Origin: JBFXDI01 sp050181295
Lineage (GTDB): Bacteria > Pseudomonadota > Alphaproteobacteria > Rhizobiales > Aestuariivirgaceae
Direction of reading: 5' to 3'
NCBI GenBank assembly: GCA_050181295.1
Contig: JBFXDI010000039.1
Coordinates: 1-30,435, forward strand
DNA length: 30,435 bases
Shown here: positions 7,024 through 15,641 of the stretch, one piece after another
How the letters are laid out: each line of letters opens with the position of its first letter
Position numbering within the stretch: position 1 is the stretch's first letter
Program-made: the position numbers and the translations under genes
The notes under the pieces: model-generated
Database searches by the model: none
Told to the model about the DNA's origin: nothing
The model's input: only the letters and a program-made list of their open reading frames with translations

Positions 7024-9069
7024 TCATGCAAAATCCCGCCGGATCTTCGTGGTCCGCGCCCGGCTCCAGGTGAGCCGGCCCGCCTCGCGCGTCTCGATGC
7101 GCCAGCTCAGGAAGAAGTTTTCCCCATCCGCCGTCAGCTCCGTCCTCGTATGCGTCTCGACATCGCTCGAAGGCGTCCGGATGGTCCAGACATAGTCCGT
7201 CTCGAGCCTGGCGCTCAGCGGGTCGTCGGGATGGATGGTGAAGCGGTCGAGCGAGCGCTTGGCCACCTCCACCTCCCTGTCGTCGTAGCGCGTGCGGCCG
7301 TAGTCCGATTCGAGCGTGAGCGTGCGGAGCCCGGAACCGACGTCCTCCTCCAGCGTGCGGCGGTTGAAGCCCTTCCGGAGCACTGTCTGAGGAGTCTCCG
7401 GCGGCGCCTCGGCGGGCTCGAAGACGACTGCGTCGCCTTCATTCGCCTCACGCACCGGCAAGGTCAGCGTTCCCCGCCCCGGCACCAGGCTCAGCGTCAC
7501 GATCGACGGCTGCGGCCAGAGCACCGGCCAGTGCTGGTTGCTGAGCGCGAGCCGGATGCGGTGACCCTTGGTCACATGCCGGCCTAGACCGTTGAGCTTC
7601 AGGCGCACGCGGAACGGCTCGCCGACCGGGCATGCCTCGGGATGCTCATGACTGTCGCGATGCGCGAGGTTGAGAACGCCATAGGTCATGAGCGCCGAGG
7701 TGCCGTCCGGCCAGACGTCGCAGAGCCTGGCGACGAGCGTGGCGCGGGGATGGTCGACCGTGACCTCGATCTCGATCTCCGGCGCGCCGAGCAGCACCAG
7801 GCCCTGCTCAAGAGGTTCAGAGTCGAAGCAGAGCGAGAGCACGTCCTCGTGCCGCTGGTCGAGCGGCATGTCGGGGGCGTCGCCGCCATAGCCGCCCCAG
7901 CGGCCGCATTCCATGCCGGCCGTCGCGGGCGAGCGGACTGTAAGCGGCAGCGCCTCACCCCCAGCTCCTCTCCTCGCGAGCGGGGAGAGGGCGGCCGACA
8001 GACCGGGTGAGGAGGAAGCGTCAAGATGCAGGATGCGCCGCTCTATGCGAGGAGATGGCCACTCACGCTCCGCGATCCAGAAGCCTTCGTGGTCCGGCAG
8101 GTAGAACGGCTTCGGCCGCTCCGAGCCCATGACGAAAACCCGGTACATGGGCTCGTCCATGATGCCGGTGTCCTCGTCCATGAGCCAGTGGCGCCACCAG
8201 CGCACCGCTTCCTGCAGGAAACCGACCGCGGGACCAGGCTCGCCCACATGACCGTAAGTGTGCGTCCACGGCCCCATGAGGCCGAGGCGCGGGCAGGTGA
8301 GCCCCGCGAGCAGCCGGTGCACGACATTCGAGTAGCTGTCGTCCCAGCCGCAGACGGCGAAGACGGCGCACGTGATGGCGGAATAGTCCTCCGAGACCGA
8401 GCCGTGCTTCCAGTAGGCGTCGCGGCGCTGGTGCGACAGCCAGGTTTCGGCGGGCGCGACGTTCGCCTCCTGCCGGGCGCGCCACAGTTCGCGCCAGTGC
8501 GGGCCGGAGACAGCGGGATCGGGCGGCAGGCCGCGGACGTTCAGCATGTAGTTCGACCACATGGCATCCTCGGTGAGGAGCGCGCCGCCCATAAAGTGGA
8601 TGTCGTCGGCATAGCGGTCATCGCTCGCGCACATGGGGAGGATGGCCTTCAGCGCCGGTGGGCGCCGTGCCGCGACCTGCAGCGAAGCGAAGCCGCCCCA
8701 GGAGATGCCCGTCATGCCCACCTTGCCGTTCGACCACGGCTGGCGCGCGGCCCATTCGATGACGGCGAGCGCGTCCTCCTGCTCGCGCGGCAGATATTCG
8801 TCCGCGAGCAGGCCTTCGGAGTCGCCGGTGCCCCGCACGTCGACCCGCAGATAGGCTATGCCGCAGCCGGCGAGATAGGCGCCGAACTGGTGGTCCCAGT
8901 AGATCGTGTTGTCGTGCTGGCGGTAGGGGATGATCTCCACCACCGCGCCGACCAGCCGGCCCGTCGAGGGGCGGCGCAGCAGAGCCGAGAGGCCGACGCC
9001 ATCGTCCATCGCGATCCGGAATGGTCCTTCCGTCAGGACCGCAAAGGGGAAGCTGTCACGGACGCGCAA
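7024..9069 (-). CDS. CocE/NonD family hydrolase (peptidase S15-like), paralogue 1
   Basis: This 681-residue serine hydrolase belongs to the X-Pro dipeptidyl-peptidase/cocaine-esterase group, which cleaves esters and amides. The N-terminal alpha/beta-hydrolase domain carries the triad: Ser123 in GISWGGF, Asp244 in CGWDDSYS and His270 in GPWTHTYGH. The C-terminal half is the jelly-roll domain (WPDGTSALMTYGVL, KGHRIRLALSNQHWP). No signal peptide is seen, so it should act on imported substrate in the cytoplasm. Its start overlaps the end of the tetR gene by 14 bp, so the two form an operon. It is closely related over its whole length to the hydrolase at 15642-17699, and both bracket the ABC transporter genes. 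A palindromic repeat is translated in frame within it at 7953-8012. The substrate is unknown. Confidence 0.9.
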   Translation of the reverse strand: MRVRDSFPFAVLTEGPFRIAMDDGVGLSALLRRPSTGRLVGAVVEIIPYRQHDNTIYWDHQFGAYLAGCGIAYLRVDVRGTGDSEGLLADEYLPREQEDALAVIEWAARQPWSNGKVGMTGISWGGFASLQVAARRPPALKAILPMCASDDRYADDIHFMGGALLTEDAMWSNYMLNVRGLPPDPAVSGPHWRELWRARQEANVAPAETWLSHQRRDAYWKHGSVSEDYSAITCAVFAVCGWDDSYSNVVHRLLAGLTCPRLGLMGPWTHTYGHVGEPGPAVGFLQEAVRWWRHWLMDEDTGIMDEPMYRVFVMGSERPKPFYLPDHEGFWIAEREWPSPRIERRILHLDASSSPGLSAALSPLARRGAGGEALPLTVRSPATAGMECGRWGGYGGDAPDMPLDQRHEDVLSLCFDSEPLEQGLVLLGAPEIEIEVTVDHPRATLVARLCDVWPDGTSALMTYGVLNLAHRDSHEHPEACPVGEPFRVRLKLNGLGRHVTKGHRIRLALSNQHWPVLWPQPSIVTLSLVPGRGTLTLPVREANEGDAVVFEPAEAPPETPQTVLRKGFNRRTLEEDVGSGLRTLTLESDYGRTRYDDREVEVAKRSLDRFTIHPDDPLSARLETDYVWTIRTPSSDVETHTRTELTADGENFFLSWRIETREAGRLTWSRARTTKIRRDFA
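7953..8012. repeat. Palindromic repeat embedded in frame in the CocE/NonD gene
   Basis: A 60-bp element bounded by CCTCACCC and GGGTGAGG has an inner hairpin CTCTCCTCGC/GCGGGGAGAG. It belongs to the same family as the repeats at 9744-10020 and 16578-16641. It is read as a Ser/Pro/Gly/Ala-rich insert between the conserved IERRILHL and VRSPATAG segments, with no frame disruption. Confidence 0.8.
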
Positions 9070-9736
9070 TCGCGTCCCCCTGCAAGGGTCCGAGCTTCGC
9101 CTCCAGCAGGTCGTAGCAGGCGGTGCGCGCGTCCTCCGGACTCACGACGCGGCTGTCGAGGCACCATTCGAGCCACAGGCCGTCGAAGAGCGCGATGAAG
9201 CTCCGCGCCAGCGCCAGCGCATCGACGTCCCTGCCCCGCCGCCACGCCACGGCGTCGATCTCCTCCGCAAGCGTGCGACGGTAGCTGTCATAGAGCTCGC
9301 GATGCGCCGCCTGGAGCTTCGGGTTCGTCGCGACCTCGCCCCAGAGCGCCAGCCACACGAGAAGCCGCGGCTCGGCGAAGTAGCTCGGATGGCAGGTCGC
9401 CTCCACGATCATGCCGAGCCGGCTTTCGGGGGTGGCGTCGGCCGGCATGCTCTTGAGCTGCGCGATATGCTCGGTCACGGTCTCGTAGAGCGAGGTTTCG
9501 TAGACCGCGATGAGAAGGTCGTCCTTGCTGTCGAAATAGTGGTTGATGAGTCCGCGCGAGATTTCCGCTTCCTTGCAGATGCGGTCGACCGTGAAGGCGG
9601 CGATGCCGCCCTTGGCGAGGCAGCGGGTGGCCGCCTCGACGAGCATGCGGCGCCGCACGTCCGGCGCCTCGCGCGTGAAGCGGGCGGATTTAGCCTTCCG
9701 GGGTGCTGCGGCGTCAGCCATTGGGCTGTGGTCCAT
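9056..9736 (-). CDS. TetR family regulator with BetI-like C-terminal domain
   Basis: This 226-residue regulator has an N-terminal TetR helix-turn-helix (about 25-75: EAATRCLAKGGIAAFTVDRI then ISRGLINHYFDSKDDLL). Its C-terminal domain resembles BetI-type repressors (WLALWGEVATNPKLQAAHRELYDSYRR and FDGLWLEW). I chose the ATG at 9734-9736 because GGGGGAGGGGGG precedes it as a ribosome binding site; the ATG at 9719-9721 is an alternative. Reading further upstream translates intergenic repeat DNA and is not credible. BetI proteins sense choline, while other members sense unrelated ligands. It overlaps the downstream hydrolase by 14 bp and is the only TetR protein in the window. It is therefore the leading candidate to bind the 24-bp operators at 1698 and 17718. 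No copy of that operator lies in front of its own gene. Confidence 0.9.
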   Translation of the reverse strand: MDHSPMADAAAPRKAKSARFTREAPDVRRRMLVEAATRCLAKGGIAAFTVDRICKEAEISRGLINHYFDSKDDLLIAVYETSLYETVTEHIAQLKSMPADATPESRLGMIVEATCHPSYFAEPRLLVWLALWGEVATNPKLQAAHRELYDSYRRTLAEEIDAVAWRRGRDVDALALARSFIALFDGLWLEWCLDSRVVSPEDARTACYDLLEAKLGPLQGDAIARP

Positions 9737-9743
9737 AGCATGC

Positions 9744-10020
9744 CCCCCTCCCCCAACCCACCCCTCCCCCACAAGGGGGGAGGGAGAAATGACTGCCTGC
9801 GTAACGTTTCCCTCTCCCCTCGAGGGAGAGCGCGGCGACCCCGAGGCCGCCGGGTGAGGGGGATTTTCCATGCCGGCGCTCTGAGCCATACCCCTCATCC
9901 GGCCGGCGCGTGCCGCGCCATCCACCTTCTCCCTCAAGGGGAGAAGGGAATGAAGAAGGCTGCGCGTACTTCCTTCTCCCTCCCCCCTTGTGGGGGAGGG
10001 CCGGGGTGGGGGGAACCTCA
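9744..10020. repeat. Cluster of C-rich/G-rich palindromic repeats
   Basis: Four hairpin modules of the CCCTCTCCCC/GGGGAGAGGG type are packed here, with stems at about 9761-9784, 9812-9830, 9925-9947 and 9978-10000. They are linked by motifs such as GGGTGAGGGGG and CCCCTCATCC. They occupy most of the 417-bp gap between the binding-protein gene and tetR. No coding potential is credible. The left edge supplies the G-rich ribosome binding site of tetR. The family matches the in-frame inserts at 7953-8012 and 16578-16641. Confidence 0.75.
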
Positions 10021-10043
10021 GGCAAGGCAGTCCGCATGCGCTA

Positions 10044-10091
10044 GATCACGATCCATCCGGGTTGAAACAACCCGGATGGATGAACGTGATC
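10044..10091. repeat. Extended hairpin
   Basis: A perfect 13-bp stem (10051-10063 with 10069-10081, arm ATCCATCCGGGTT) closes on the loop GAAAC. It is flanked by an outer 7-bp pair, GATCACG (10044-10050) with CGTGATC (10085-10091). It lies 63 bp past the stop of the binding-protein gene and may stop or stabilise that transcript. No T-run follows. Confidence 0.65.
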
Positions 10092-10105
10092 GGTTCCAAA
10101 GAGTT

Positions 10106-10154
10106 GAGCATGATCTTGTCGGAAAACCGCTTCACACTTTTTCGGATCATGCTC
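10106..10154. repeat. Rhizobial GAGCATGATC palindromic repeat
   Basis: The inverted repeat GAGCATGATC (10106-10115) and GATCATGCTC (10145-10154) encloses the CGGAAAACCG / TTTTTCGG core familiar from dispersed repeats in Rhizobiales genomes. It touches the stop codon of the binding-protein gene and is well placed to protect or terminate that mRNA. Confidence 0.7.
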
Positions 10155-11713
10155 TAGGCCTTCGTGAAGGCCACGGCGTTCGGATGCCCGTCGGGCAGGA
10201 TGACCGGCACGAGATTATCCTTGTGCAGGACGACCAGCGGCTCGTGGCAGATGAACAGGAACCCGCCCGACTGCTCCATCAGGTCCTCCATCTTGTTCGA
10301 CATCTCCACGCGCTTGGCCTCGTCCGATTCGGACACGAGCTTCTGGTAGAGCTCCTCATACTCCTTCGAGTCGAAGCCGGACCAGTTGTAGACGCCGATC
10401 TGGTCGGGGCGGAACCACACCAGGTTCTCGGACGGATCGACGCCGCCCGCGAAGTCCATGAGCACGAGCTCGAGGCTCTTGTATCCATCGCCCTTTGTCT
10501 TGTCGCCTATCCCCCAATAGGCAGCCTCGTCCAGGGGCTCGATATCCACCGTGATGCCGGCCGCGCCCATGCTCGCCTGGATGATCTGCGCGACAGCGAG
10601 GCGCTTCGAATCGTTCATCACATTGAGCTTGAGCCTGAGATCGCTGACGCCCGCTTCCCCGAGCAGCGCCTGGGCCTTGGCCGGATCGGCGGCGATCAGG
10701 TTCGCCTTGCGCGCAAACTTGGTGCCGGGCTGCACCACGCCCGTCGAGCGGCCGACGAGGTTGTCGTAGACGCCCGCAAGGATCTGATCCACGTCGATCG
10801 AGCACTGCACCGCCTCGCGCACCTTGGCGTCGGCGAGCTTGGAGCTGGCCATGTTGATGGTGAGCCAGACATAGCGCGTCGACTGCGCCTCGATGAGCTT
10901 GCTCTTGGGCGGCATCTTCTCCTTGACGCCCTTGGCCGCCGAGACGGCGATCTTGGTGTAGTCGAAGGCATCCGCCTCGTAGGCGAGCTGCGCGGCCTGG
11001 TCGTCCTCCACCACGTAGATCTCAACCTTGCCGAAGGCGGGCTTCGGCCCCGGCCAGTCCGGGTTCGAGACGAGCGTCACCTTCTGCTTCTGCTCCCACT
11101 TGTCGAGAAGCATGGGGCCGCACATGGCCGGAGGCTCGGTCGTGAACTTGCCGCCCGCCTTCTCGGTCCCGGCCTTGGAAATGATGTGGCCGCCGTAATA
11201 AGGCAGCGAAACCACCCAGATCGGCTGGTAGGGCTCCTTGAGGAGGATGATGCCCGAACGCTCGTCCAGCACCTCGACCTTGTCGAGCTTCTCGAACTGG
11301 TAGGCCCAGGGCGAGGCATTGTCGGGGTTGGCCACGCGCTCGTAGGAGAACTTCACGTCCTCGGCCGTCACCGGTCCGAAACCGCCGGTCCATTTGAGGC
11401 CGGGAATGAGCGTGAAGCGGATCTGCTTCGGATCCGCCTGCTCGATCTTCTCCGCGCCCCAGGGCGACCAGGGGGCGCCCTCGCGCAGATCGCCGAGGCG
11501 CACCAGCGACACGTAGATGGCGCGCATGATCACCTCCTCGATCGCGCCGATCATGAAGGCCGGGTCGAGCACCTGGAGGTCGCCCTCCATGCGGATCCTC
11601 AAGGTGTCGCCGTCGGCGGCCCACGCGAATCGCGGCGCCAGCGCGAGCCCCGACAAGGTCGCTCCGCCGGCCTTCAGAAGGCTCCGGCGATCGGTTCTCC
11701 AGTTCAGTGTCAT
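10154..11713 (-). CDS. ABC transporter family-5 solute-binding protein (peptide/opine/amine-type)
   Basis: This 519-residue periplasmic binding protein belongs to the DppA/OppA (SBP_bac_5) family. The N-terminus has a twin-arginine signal, DRRSLLKAGG, with likely cleavage after FAWA near residue 32. Family features include LQVLDPAF near the mature N-terminus and the segment VREAVQCSIDVDQIL in the second half. It is last in the transporter operon, 33 bp after the second ATPase gene and preceded by a strong GGGAGGAG site, which could allow the excess synthesis usual for binding proteins. The ligand cannot be read from the sequence. Linked hydrolases and the shared operator point to a hydrolysable conjugate of an N-methylated compound, which is an inference. 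Confidence 0.93.
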   Translation of the reverse strand: MTLNWRTDRRSLLKAGGATLSGLALAPRFAWAADGDTLRIRMEGDLQVLDPAFMIGAIEEVIMRAIYVSLVRLGDLREGAPWSPWGAEKIEQADPKQIRFTLIPGLKWTGGFGPVTAEDVKFSYERVANPDNASPWAYQFEKLDKVEVLDERSGIILLKEPYQPIWVVSLPYYGGHIISKAGTEKAGGKFTTEPPAMCGPMLLDKWEQKQKVTLVSNPDWPGPKPAFGKVEIYVVEDDQAAQLAYEADAFDYTKIAVSAAKGVKEKMPPKSKLIEAQSTRYVWLTINMASSKLADAKVREAVQCSIDVDQILAGVYDNLVGRSTGVVQPGTKFARKANLIAADPAKAQALLGEAGVSDLRLKLNVMNDSKRLAVAQIIQASMGAAGITVDIEPLDEAAYWGIGDKTKGDGYKSLELVLMDFAGGVDPSENLVWFRPDQIGVYNWSGFDSKEYEELYQKLVSESDEAKRVEMSNKMEDLMEQSGGFLFICHEPLVVLHKDNLVPVILPDGHPNAVAFTKA

Positions 11714-11746
11714 TTGCTGCTCCTCCCAAGGGTTCCAGAAAGATCG

Positions 11747-12718
11747 TCAGGCAAGCGGAAAATGGCAGCGCACCATCCGGCCTCCGCTTTCGTGAAGCGG
11801 CGGCGGCGCGCTGCGGCAGATGTCGCGGGCGGCGGGACAACGGGTGTGAAACTCGCAGCCTTTCGGCCGGTTGAGGACGCTCGGCACCTCGCCGCGGATG
11901 GCGAGGTCTTCCCGCCGCCGGCGCGGATCGGGCACGGGCTCCGCCTCGAGCAGGGCGCGGGTGTAGGGGTGCGCCGGCTGCCGGAACACCGCGCCCGTGT
12001 CGCCCGTCTCCACGAGACGGCCGAGATACATGATGGCGAGGCGGTCGGAGACGTGCCGGATCATGGCGAGGTTGTGGGTGACGATCACGTAGCTCAAGCC
12101 CAGCTCCGTCTTGAGCCGGCCCATGAGGTTCAGGATCTCGCCCTGCACCGAGACATCGAGCCCCGCGGTAGGCTCATCCGCCAGCACGAGCTTGGGTTTC
12201 AGCGCCAGGGCGCGGGCAACACCCACCCGGCGCGCCTGCCCGCCCGAAAGCTCGTGCGGGTACCGTCGCGCCATACCCTCCGGCAGGCCGACCAGCTTCA
12301 GAAGCTCCGCCACGGCTCGACCTGCGGGCTCGGGCAGCGCCACGCCGTGAATGCGGTAGGGCTCGGCGAGCAGCGTCCCCACTTTCAGCCGCGGGCTCAG
12401 CGACGCGATCGGGTCCTGGAACATCATCGCCGCCTCGCGGCGGATGGCGCGGAAGTCCGACGGCCGCTCCAGCGAGCGGCCGTCGAAGGTCACCCGCCCG
12501 GCGGTCTTGCGCACGAGGCCGACGACGGCGCGGGCGAGCGTCGTCTTGCCAGAGCCCGACTCGCCGACGAGGCCCAGGGTCTCGCCGCGCTTCAGGCTCA
12601 GCGACACATCCTCGAGGATGTTGAGCATGCGCGCCTGCCCGGGCAGGAGCGTGTCCAGGAGCCCGCCCGAGAGCGGAAAGCCGACCGACAGGTTCTCGAC
12701 CGAGAGCAGCGCGCTCAT
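11747..12718 (-). CDS. ABC transporter ATP-binding protein (DppF/OppF-type)
   Basis: This 323-residue ATPase has Walker A GESGSGKTT, signature LSGGQARRVG and Walker B LVLADEPTAGLD. It ends in the oligopeptide-transporter tail with the cysteine motif CEFHTRCPAARDIC, which in Dpp/Opp ATPases binds an iron-sulfur cluster. It should pair with the upstream ATPase as a heterodimer that energises import through the two permeases. I start it at 12716-12718, where ATG overlaps the TGA of the preceding gene (ATGA); an upstream in-frame start would only add residues overlapping that gene in another frame. Confidence 0.94.
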   Translation of the reverse strand: MSALLSVENLSVGFPLSGGLLDTLLPGQARMLNILEDVSLSLKRGETLGLVGESGSGKTTLARAVVGLVRKTAGRVTFDGRSLERPSDFRAIRREAAMMFQDPIASLSPRLKVGTLLAEPYRIHGVALPEPAGRAVAELLKLVGLPEGMARRYPHELSGGQARRVGVARALALKPKLVLADEPTAGLDVSVQGEILNLMGRLKTELGLSYVIVTHNLAMIRHVSDRLAIMYLGRLVETGDTGAVFRQPAHPYTRALLEAEPVPDPRRRREDLAIRGEVPSVLNRPKGCEFHTRCPAARDICRSAPPPLHESGGRMVRCHFPLA

Positions 12719-13701
12719 CCGCGTTCCCCCCAGCTTTGCGCGGCGTGGCAGCGCGCGGCGTGCGTGGCGGAGACCGGCACGATCCCCGGCAGCACGGCGC
12801 ATTTCTCGAAGGCGAGCGCGCAGCGCGGAGCGTAGACGCATCCCGTCGGCAGATCGTGCAGGTCGGGCAGGCTGCCGGGAATGGTCGGGAGCGCCTGAAG
12901 CTTCTCGTCGAAGCGCGCGGGGTCGCAGTCGAGGAGCGCCCGCGTGTAGGGATGCGCGGGACGGAGGAAGATGTCCTCGACGGAGCCGTTCTCCACCACC
13001 TCGCCCGCATACATCACGTAGACCCGGTCGCAGAGCTCGGCCACCACGCCCAGATGGTGCGTCACCAACAGGATGGCGCCGTTGTAGTCGCGCTTGAGCT
13101 CGCGCAGCAGGTGGATGATCTGCGCCTCCATGGTGACGTCGAGCGCGGTCGTCGGCTCGTCGGCAATGAGGAGCGCCGGGTTCATCAGCAGCGCCGCGGC
13201 GATGGCGACGCGCTGGCGCATGCCACCCGAGATCTCGTGCGGATAACCGGAGAGCCTGAGGTCCGGATCGGGGATGCCGACCCGGGCCAGCATGGCCACG
13301 GCACGGCGGCGCTTCTCGCCGCGCGAGGCGGCACGGTCCTGATGCTGGAAGTCGATCAGCTGCTCGCCCAGCGTCAGCACGGGGTTGAAGGCCGTCATGG
13401 GGTCCTGGAACACCATGGCGATCTCCTGGCCGCGGAGCGCCCGCTGCTCCTCGGGCCCGAGCGAGAGGATGTCCGTGCCGCGAAACTTCACCGCGCCCCC
13501 GGCCACGCGGGCATTGCTGGCGAGCAGGTTGATGACGGCCGCGATCAGCGTGGACTTGCCGCAGCCCGATTCGCCCACGATCCCCACCACCTCGCCCGCA
13601 TGCGCCTTGAGCTCCGCGTGCCGCAGGGCCTGCACGTCGCCGGCCGGCGTCCGGTAGTGCACCGTCAGATCCTCGACCTGAAGCAGCGGCTGGTCCGTCA
13701 C
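12715..13701 (-). CDS. ABC transporter ATP-binding protein (DppD/OppD-type)
   Basis: This 328-residue ATPase has Walker A GESGCGKST, signature ISGGMRQRVAIA and Walker B LLIADEPTTALD. The C-terminal oligo_HPY region has cysteines in GCVYAPRCALAFEKC. It is the first ATPase of the importer. Its ATG overlaps the stop of the DppC-type permease gene (13698-13701), and its own stop overlaps the next ATPase, so the cassette is translationally coupled. Confidence 0.94.
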   Translation of the reverse strand: MTDQPLLQVEDLTVHYRTPAGDVQALRHAELKAHAGEVVGIVGESGCGKSTLIAAVINLLASNARVAGGAVKFRGTDILSLGPEEQRALRGQEIAMVFQDPMTAFNPVLTLGEQLIDFQHQDRAASRGEKRRRAVAMLARVGIPDPDLRLSGYPHEISGGMRQRVAIAAALLMNPALLIADEPTTALDVTMEAQIIHLLRELKRDYNGAILLVTHHLGVVAELCDRVYVMYAGEVVENGSVEDIFLRPAHPYTRALLDCDPARFDEKLQALPTIPGSLPDLHDLPTGCVYAPRCALAFEKCAVLPGIVPVSATHAARCHAAQSWGERG

Positions 13702-14579
13702 AGCGACGTCCTCACCTTGAGCTTCGGATCGAGCGCGTCGCGCAGCGATTCGCCGAGGAAGGTGAAGCCGATGGTCGCCAGCACCAACGGCAGCCCGGCG
13801 AAGACCACCATGGTCGGCGCGCTTCTCAAGCTCGTGTAGGAATCATAGAGGATCGAGCCCCAGGAGGGCGTCGGCGGCCGGACGCCTAACCCTAAGAAGC
13901 TCAATCCCGCCTCCACCATGATGACGACGGGGATGTCCATGCTGAGCAGGATGACGAGCGGCCCGACGACGTTCGGTAGGAGGTGCACGAGGATGATGCG
14001 GAGCGGGCTCGCGCCGAGCGAGCGCTCGGCCAGGATGTATTCGGCGTTCTTGAGCGCCAGCGTCTGGGCGCGCGTGAGGCGCGCATAGCTCGGGATCGAG
14101 GTCAGCACGATGACGAGGATCAGCGTTCCCGTGCCGGGCCCCAAGACGGTGATGACGGCAAGCGCGAAGAAGATCATCGGCAGCGCGTTCATGGAGTCGA
14201 ACGCAAGCACCAGCGCCCCATCCAGCCAGCGGGGCCCGTAGCCCGCGACAAGTCCGAGAACGAGGCCGCAGATCCCCGCGACCCCGGTCGCGACGATGGC
14301 GATAGAGAGCGCCGTGCGGGCGCCGTAAATGACGCGCGAGAGAAGGTCGCGGCCGAGATGGTCGGTGCCGAACCAGTGGGCGGCGGATGGTCCCTGCAGC
14401 TTGTTCAGAACGTCGATCTTGGCCGGCGAATAGGGCGCGACCCAAGGCGCGAAAAGAGCCAGCCCCACCATGAGCAGCACCAGCGAGACGCCGATGACAG
14501 CCAGCGGGTCCGGCCGCCACCGCGCCGCGGGCGCAGGCTTGGCTGCCTGGGCCGTCTGGGCTTCAGCCACGGAAGACAT
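13698..14579 (-). CDS. ABC transporter permease (DppC/OppC-type)
   Basis: This 293-residue inner-membrane permease has a cytoplasmic N-terminus, a first membrane segment (VIGVSLVLLMVGLALFAPWV, about 28-47), the family motif HWFGTDHLGRDLLSRVIYGAR and the ATPase-docking loop around LTRAQTLALKNAEYILAERS. Length and topology are typical of DppC. It overlaps the DppB-type gene upstream by 17 bp. Confidence 0.93.
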   Translation of the reverse strand: MSSVAEAQTAQAAKPAPAARWRPDPLAVIGVSLVLLMVGLALFAPWVAPYSPAKIDVLNKLQGPSAAHWFGTDHLGRDLLSRVIYGARTALSIAIVATGVAGICGLVLGLVAGYGPRWLDGALVLAFDSMNALPMIFFALAVITVLGPGTGTLILVIVLTSIPSYARLTRAQTLALKNAEYILAERSLGASPLRIILVHLLPNVVGPLVILLSMDIPVVIMVEAGLSFLGLGVRPPTPSWGSILYDSYTSLRSAPTMVVFAGLPLVLATIGFTFLGESLRDALDPKLKVRTSL

Positions 14580-15513
14580 CGCGCACCCTCGGGTCGAGCC
14601 GCGCGATCAGGAGATCGGCGGCGATGGTGACCGAGACGTAGATGGCGGTCATCACCAGCACGGTGCCCATGACGACGGGATAGTTGCGGGTGTTGACGGC
14701 TTCCGTGATGAGCTTCCCCACGCCCGGGCGCGAGAACACCGCCTCCACGAAGACGGCGCTCGAGAGGATGGCGCCGAGCCCCACCGCAACCATGGAGATG
14801 GTCGGCACGATGGCGATGCGGAGCGCATATTTCGCCACGATCTTCCATTCGGGGAGTCCGAAGGCGCGGGCGGTGCGGATATGGGGCTCGCCCATGACCT
14901 CGAGCATCGAGGCTCTCACCATGCGCGCGAGGTAGCCGACCCAGCCGAGCCCGATGGCGAAGGCGGGCAGCACCAAAGCGTTCGCCTTGCTCCAGAAATT
15001 TCCCGCCTCGCCGCCGCCGATGGCCGGGAACCATCGGAGCTGCACGGCGAAGACCAGCACCGCGTAGACGCCCACCACGAAGGAGGGGACCGCGATGACG
15101 CTGACCGACAGGAGGCCCAGAAGCGTATCGAGCGGCGTGCCGCGCTTCAGCACCGCGAGGCAGCCTATGGGGATTCCGACCAGCATGGCCCAGCCGAGCG
15201 CGGCGACGCCGAGCAGCAGCGTGTTCGGCAGTACCTCGAGGATGCGTTCCGTGACCGGCCGGTTGGACCAGACGTCGTAGCCGAGATTGCCGGTCACGGC
15301 GTCGCGGAAGAAATAGAGGATCTGGAGCCAGACCGGCTGGTCGAGGCCCATGCGCTCGATCAGGAGACGCTTGAGCTCCGGCGTCGCGCGGGGGCCGAGC
15401 GCCACGCTCGCGGGGTCACCCGGCACAAGGAAGACCGCCGCATACATGACGGTCATCACGACCATGAGGATCAGAAGGCCCAGTCCGATGCGCTTGATCG
15501 TATATCGCAGCAT
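14563..15513 (-). CDS. ABC transporter permease (DppB/OppB-type)
   Basis: This 316-residue permease starts with the canonical MLRYTIKRIGLGLLILMVVM membrane segment of DppB. It has the PGDPASVALGPRATPE periplasmic loop and the ATPase-docking loop around MVRASMLEVMGEPHIRTAR. It is the first gene of the transporter cassette. A 128-bp gap with a palindromic repeat separates it from the hydrolase gene on the same strand, and no promoter is obvious in the gap, so read-through from that gene is plausible. Confidence 0.93.
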   Translation of the reverse strand: MLRYTIKRIGLGLLILMVVMTVMYAAVFLVPGDPASVALGPRATPELKRLLIERMGLDQPVWLQILYFFRDAVTGNLGYDVWSNRPVTERILEVLPNTLLLGVAALGWAMLVGIPIGCLAVLKRGTPLDTLLGLLSVSVIAVPSFVVGVYAVLVFAVQLRWFPAIGGGEAGNFWSKANALVLPAFAIGLGWVGYLARMVRASMLEVMGEPHIRTARAFGLPEWKIVAKYALRIAIVPTISMVAVGLGAILSSAVFVEAVFSRPGVGKLITEAVNTRNYPVVMGTVLVMTAIYVSVTIAADLLIARLDPRVRDVFRG

Positions 15514-15559
15514 GACGGGGGCCTCGACCTACCGCGCGCTAGATCGGGGCCTGCCGCTC

Positions 15560-15608
15560 GTCCCCGCGGAGGCGGGGACCCAGCGGCTGGATTCCCGCTT
15601 GCGCGGGA
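15560..15608. repeat. Paired-hairpin intergenic repeat
   Basis: Two hairpins lie back to back: GTCCCCGC (15560-15567) with GCGGGGAC (15572-15579), and TCCCGC (15593-15598) with GCGGGA (15603-15608). This is the widespread 'GTCCCCGCGGAGGCGGGGACCC' type of dispersed palindrome. It sits between the hydrolase and permease genes and could tune read-through. Confidence 0.7.
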
Positions 15609-15641
15609 TTGAGCGTTTGAAAGACTGAAGCGGCCTTCCCA

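Noticed and set aside
9737..9937. N-terminal extension of the TetR regulator
   Set aside because: The extra residues are a translation of intergenic palindromic repeats, and the TetR family needs no such extension. A G-rich ribosome binding site supports the start at 9736.
9744..10020. CRISPR-like array
   Set aside because: The repeated units are palindromic, vary in length and sequence, and have no regular unique spacers. No cas genes are present.
10051..10081. Third copy of the TetR operator, because of GTTG-AAA-CAAC in the hairpin loop region
   Set aside because: The spacing and inner bases do not match the 24-bp operators. The match comes from an unrelated perfect stem-loop.
8930..12835. 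A plus-strand open frame of about 1,300 codons running antisense to several genes
   Set aside because: It lies opposite well-supported ABC transporter, TetR and hydrolase genes, is very rich in Arg/His/Ala/Leu as expected from a high-GC antisense frame, and crosses repeat DNA. No domain is recognisable.
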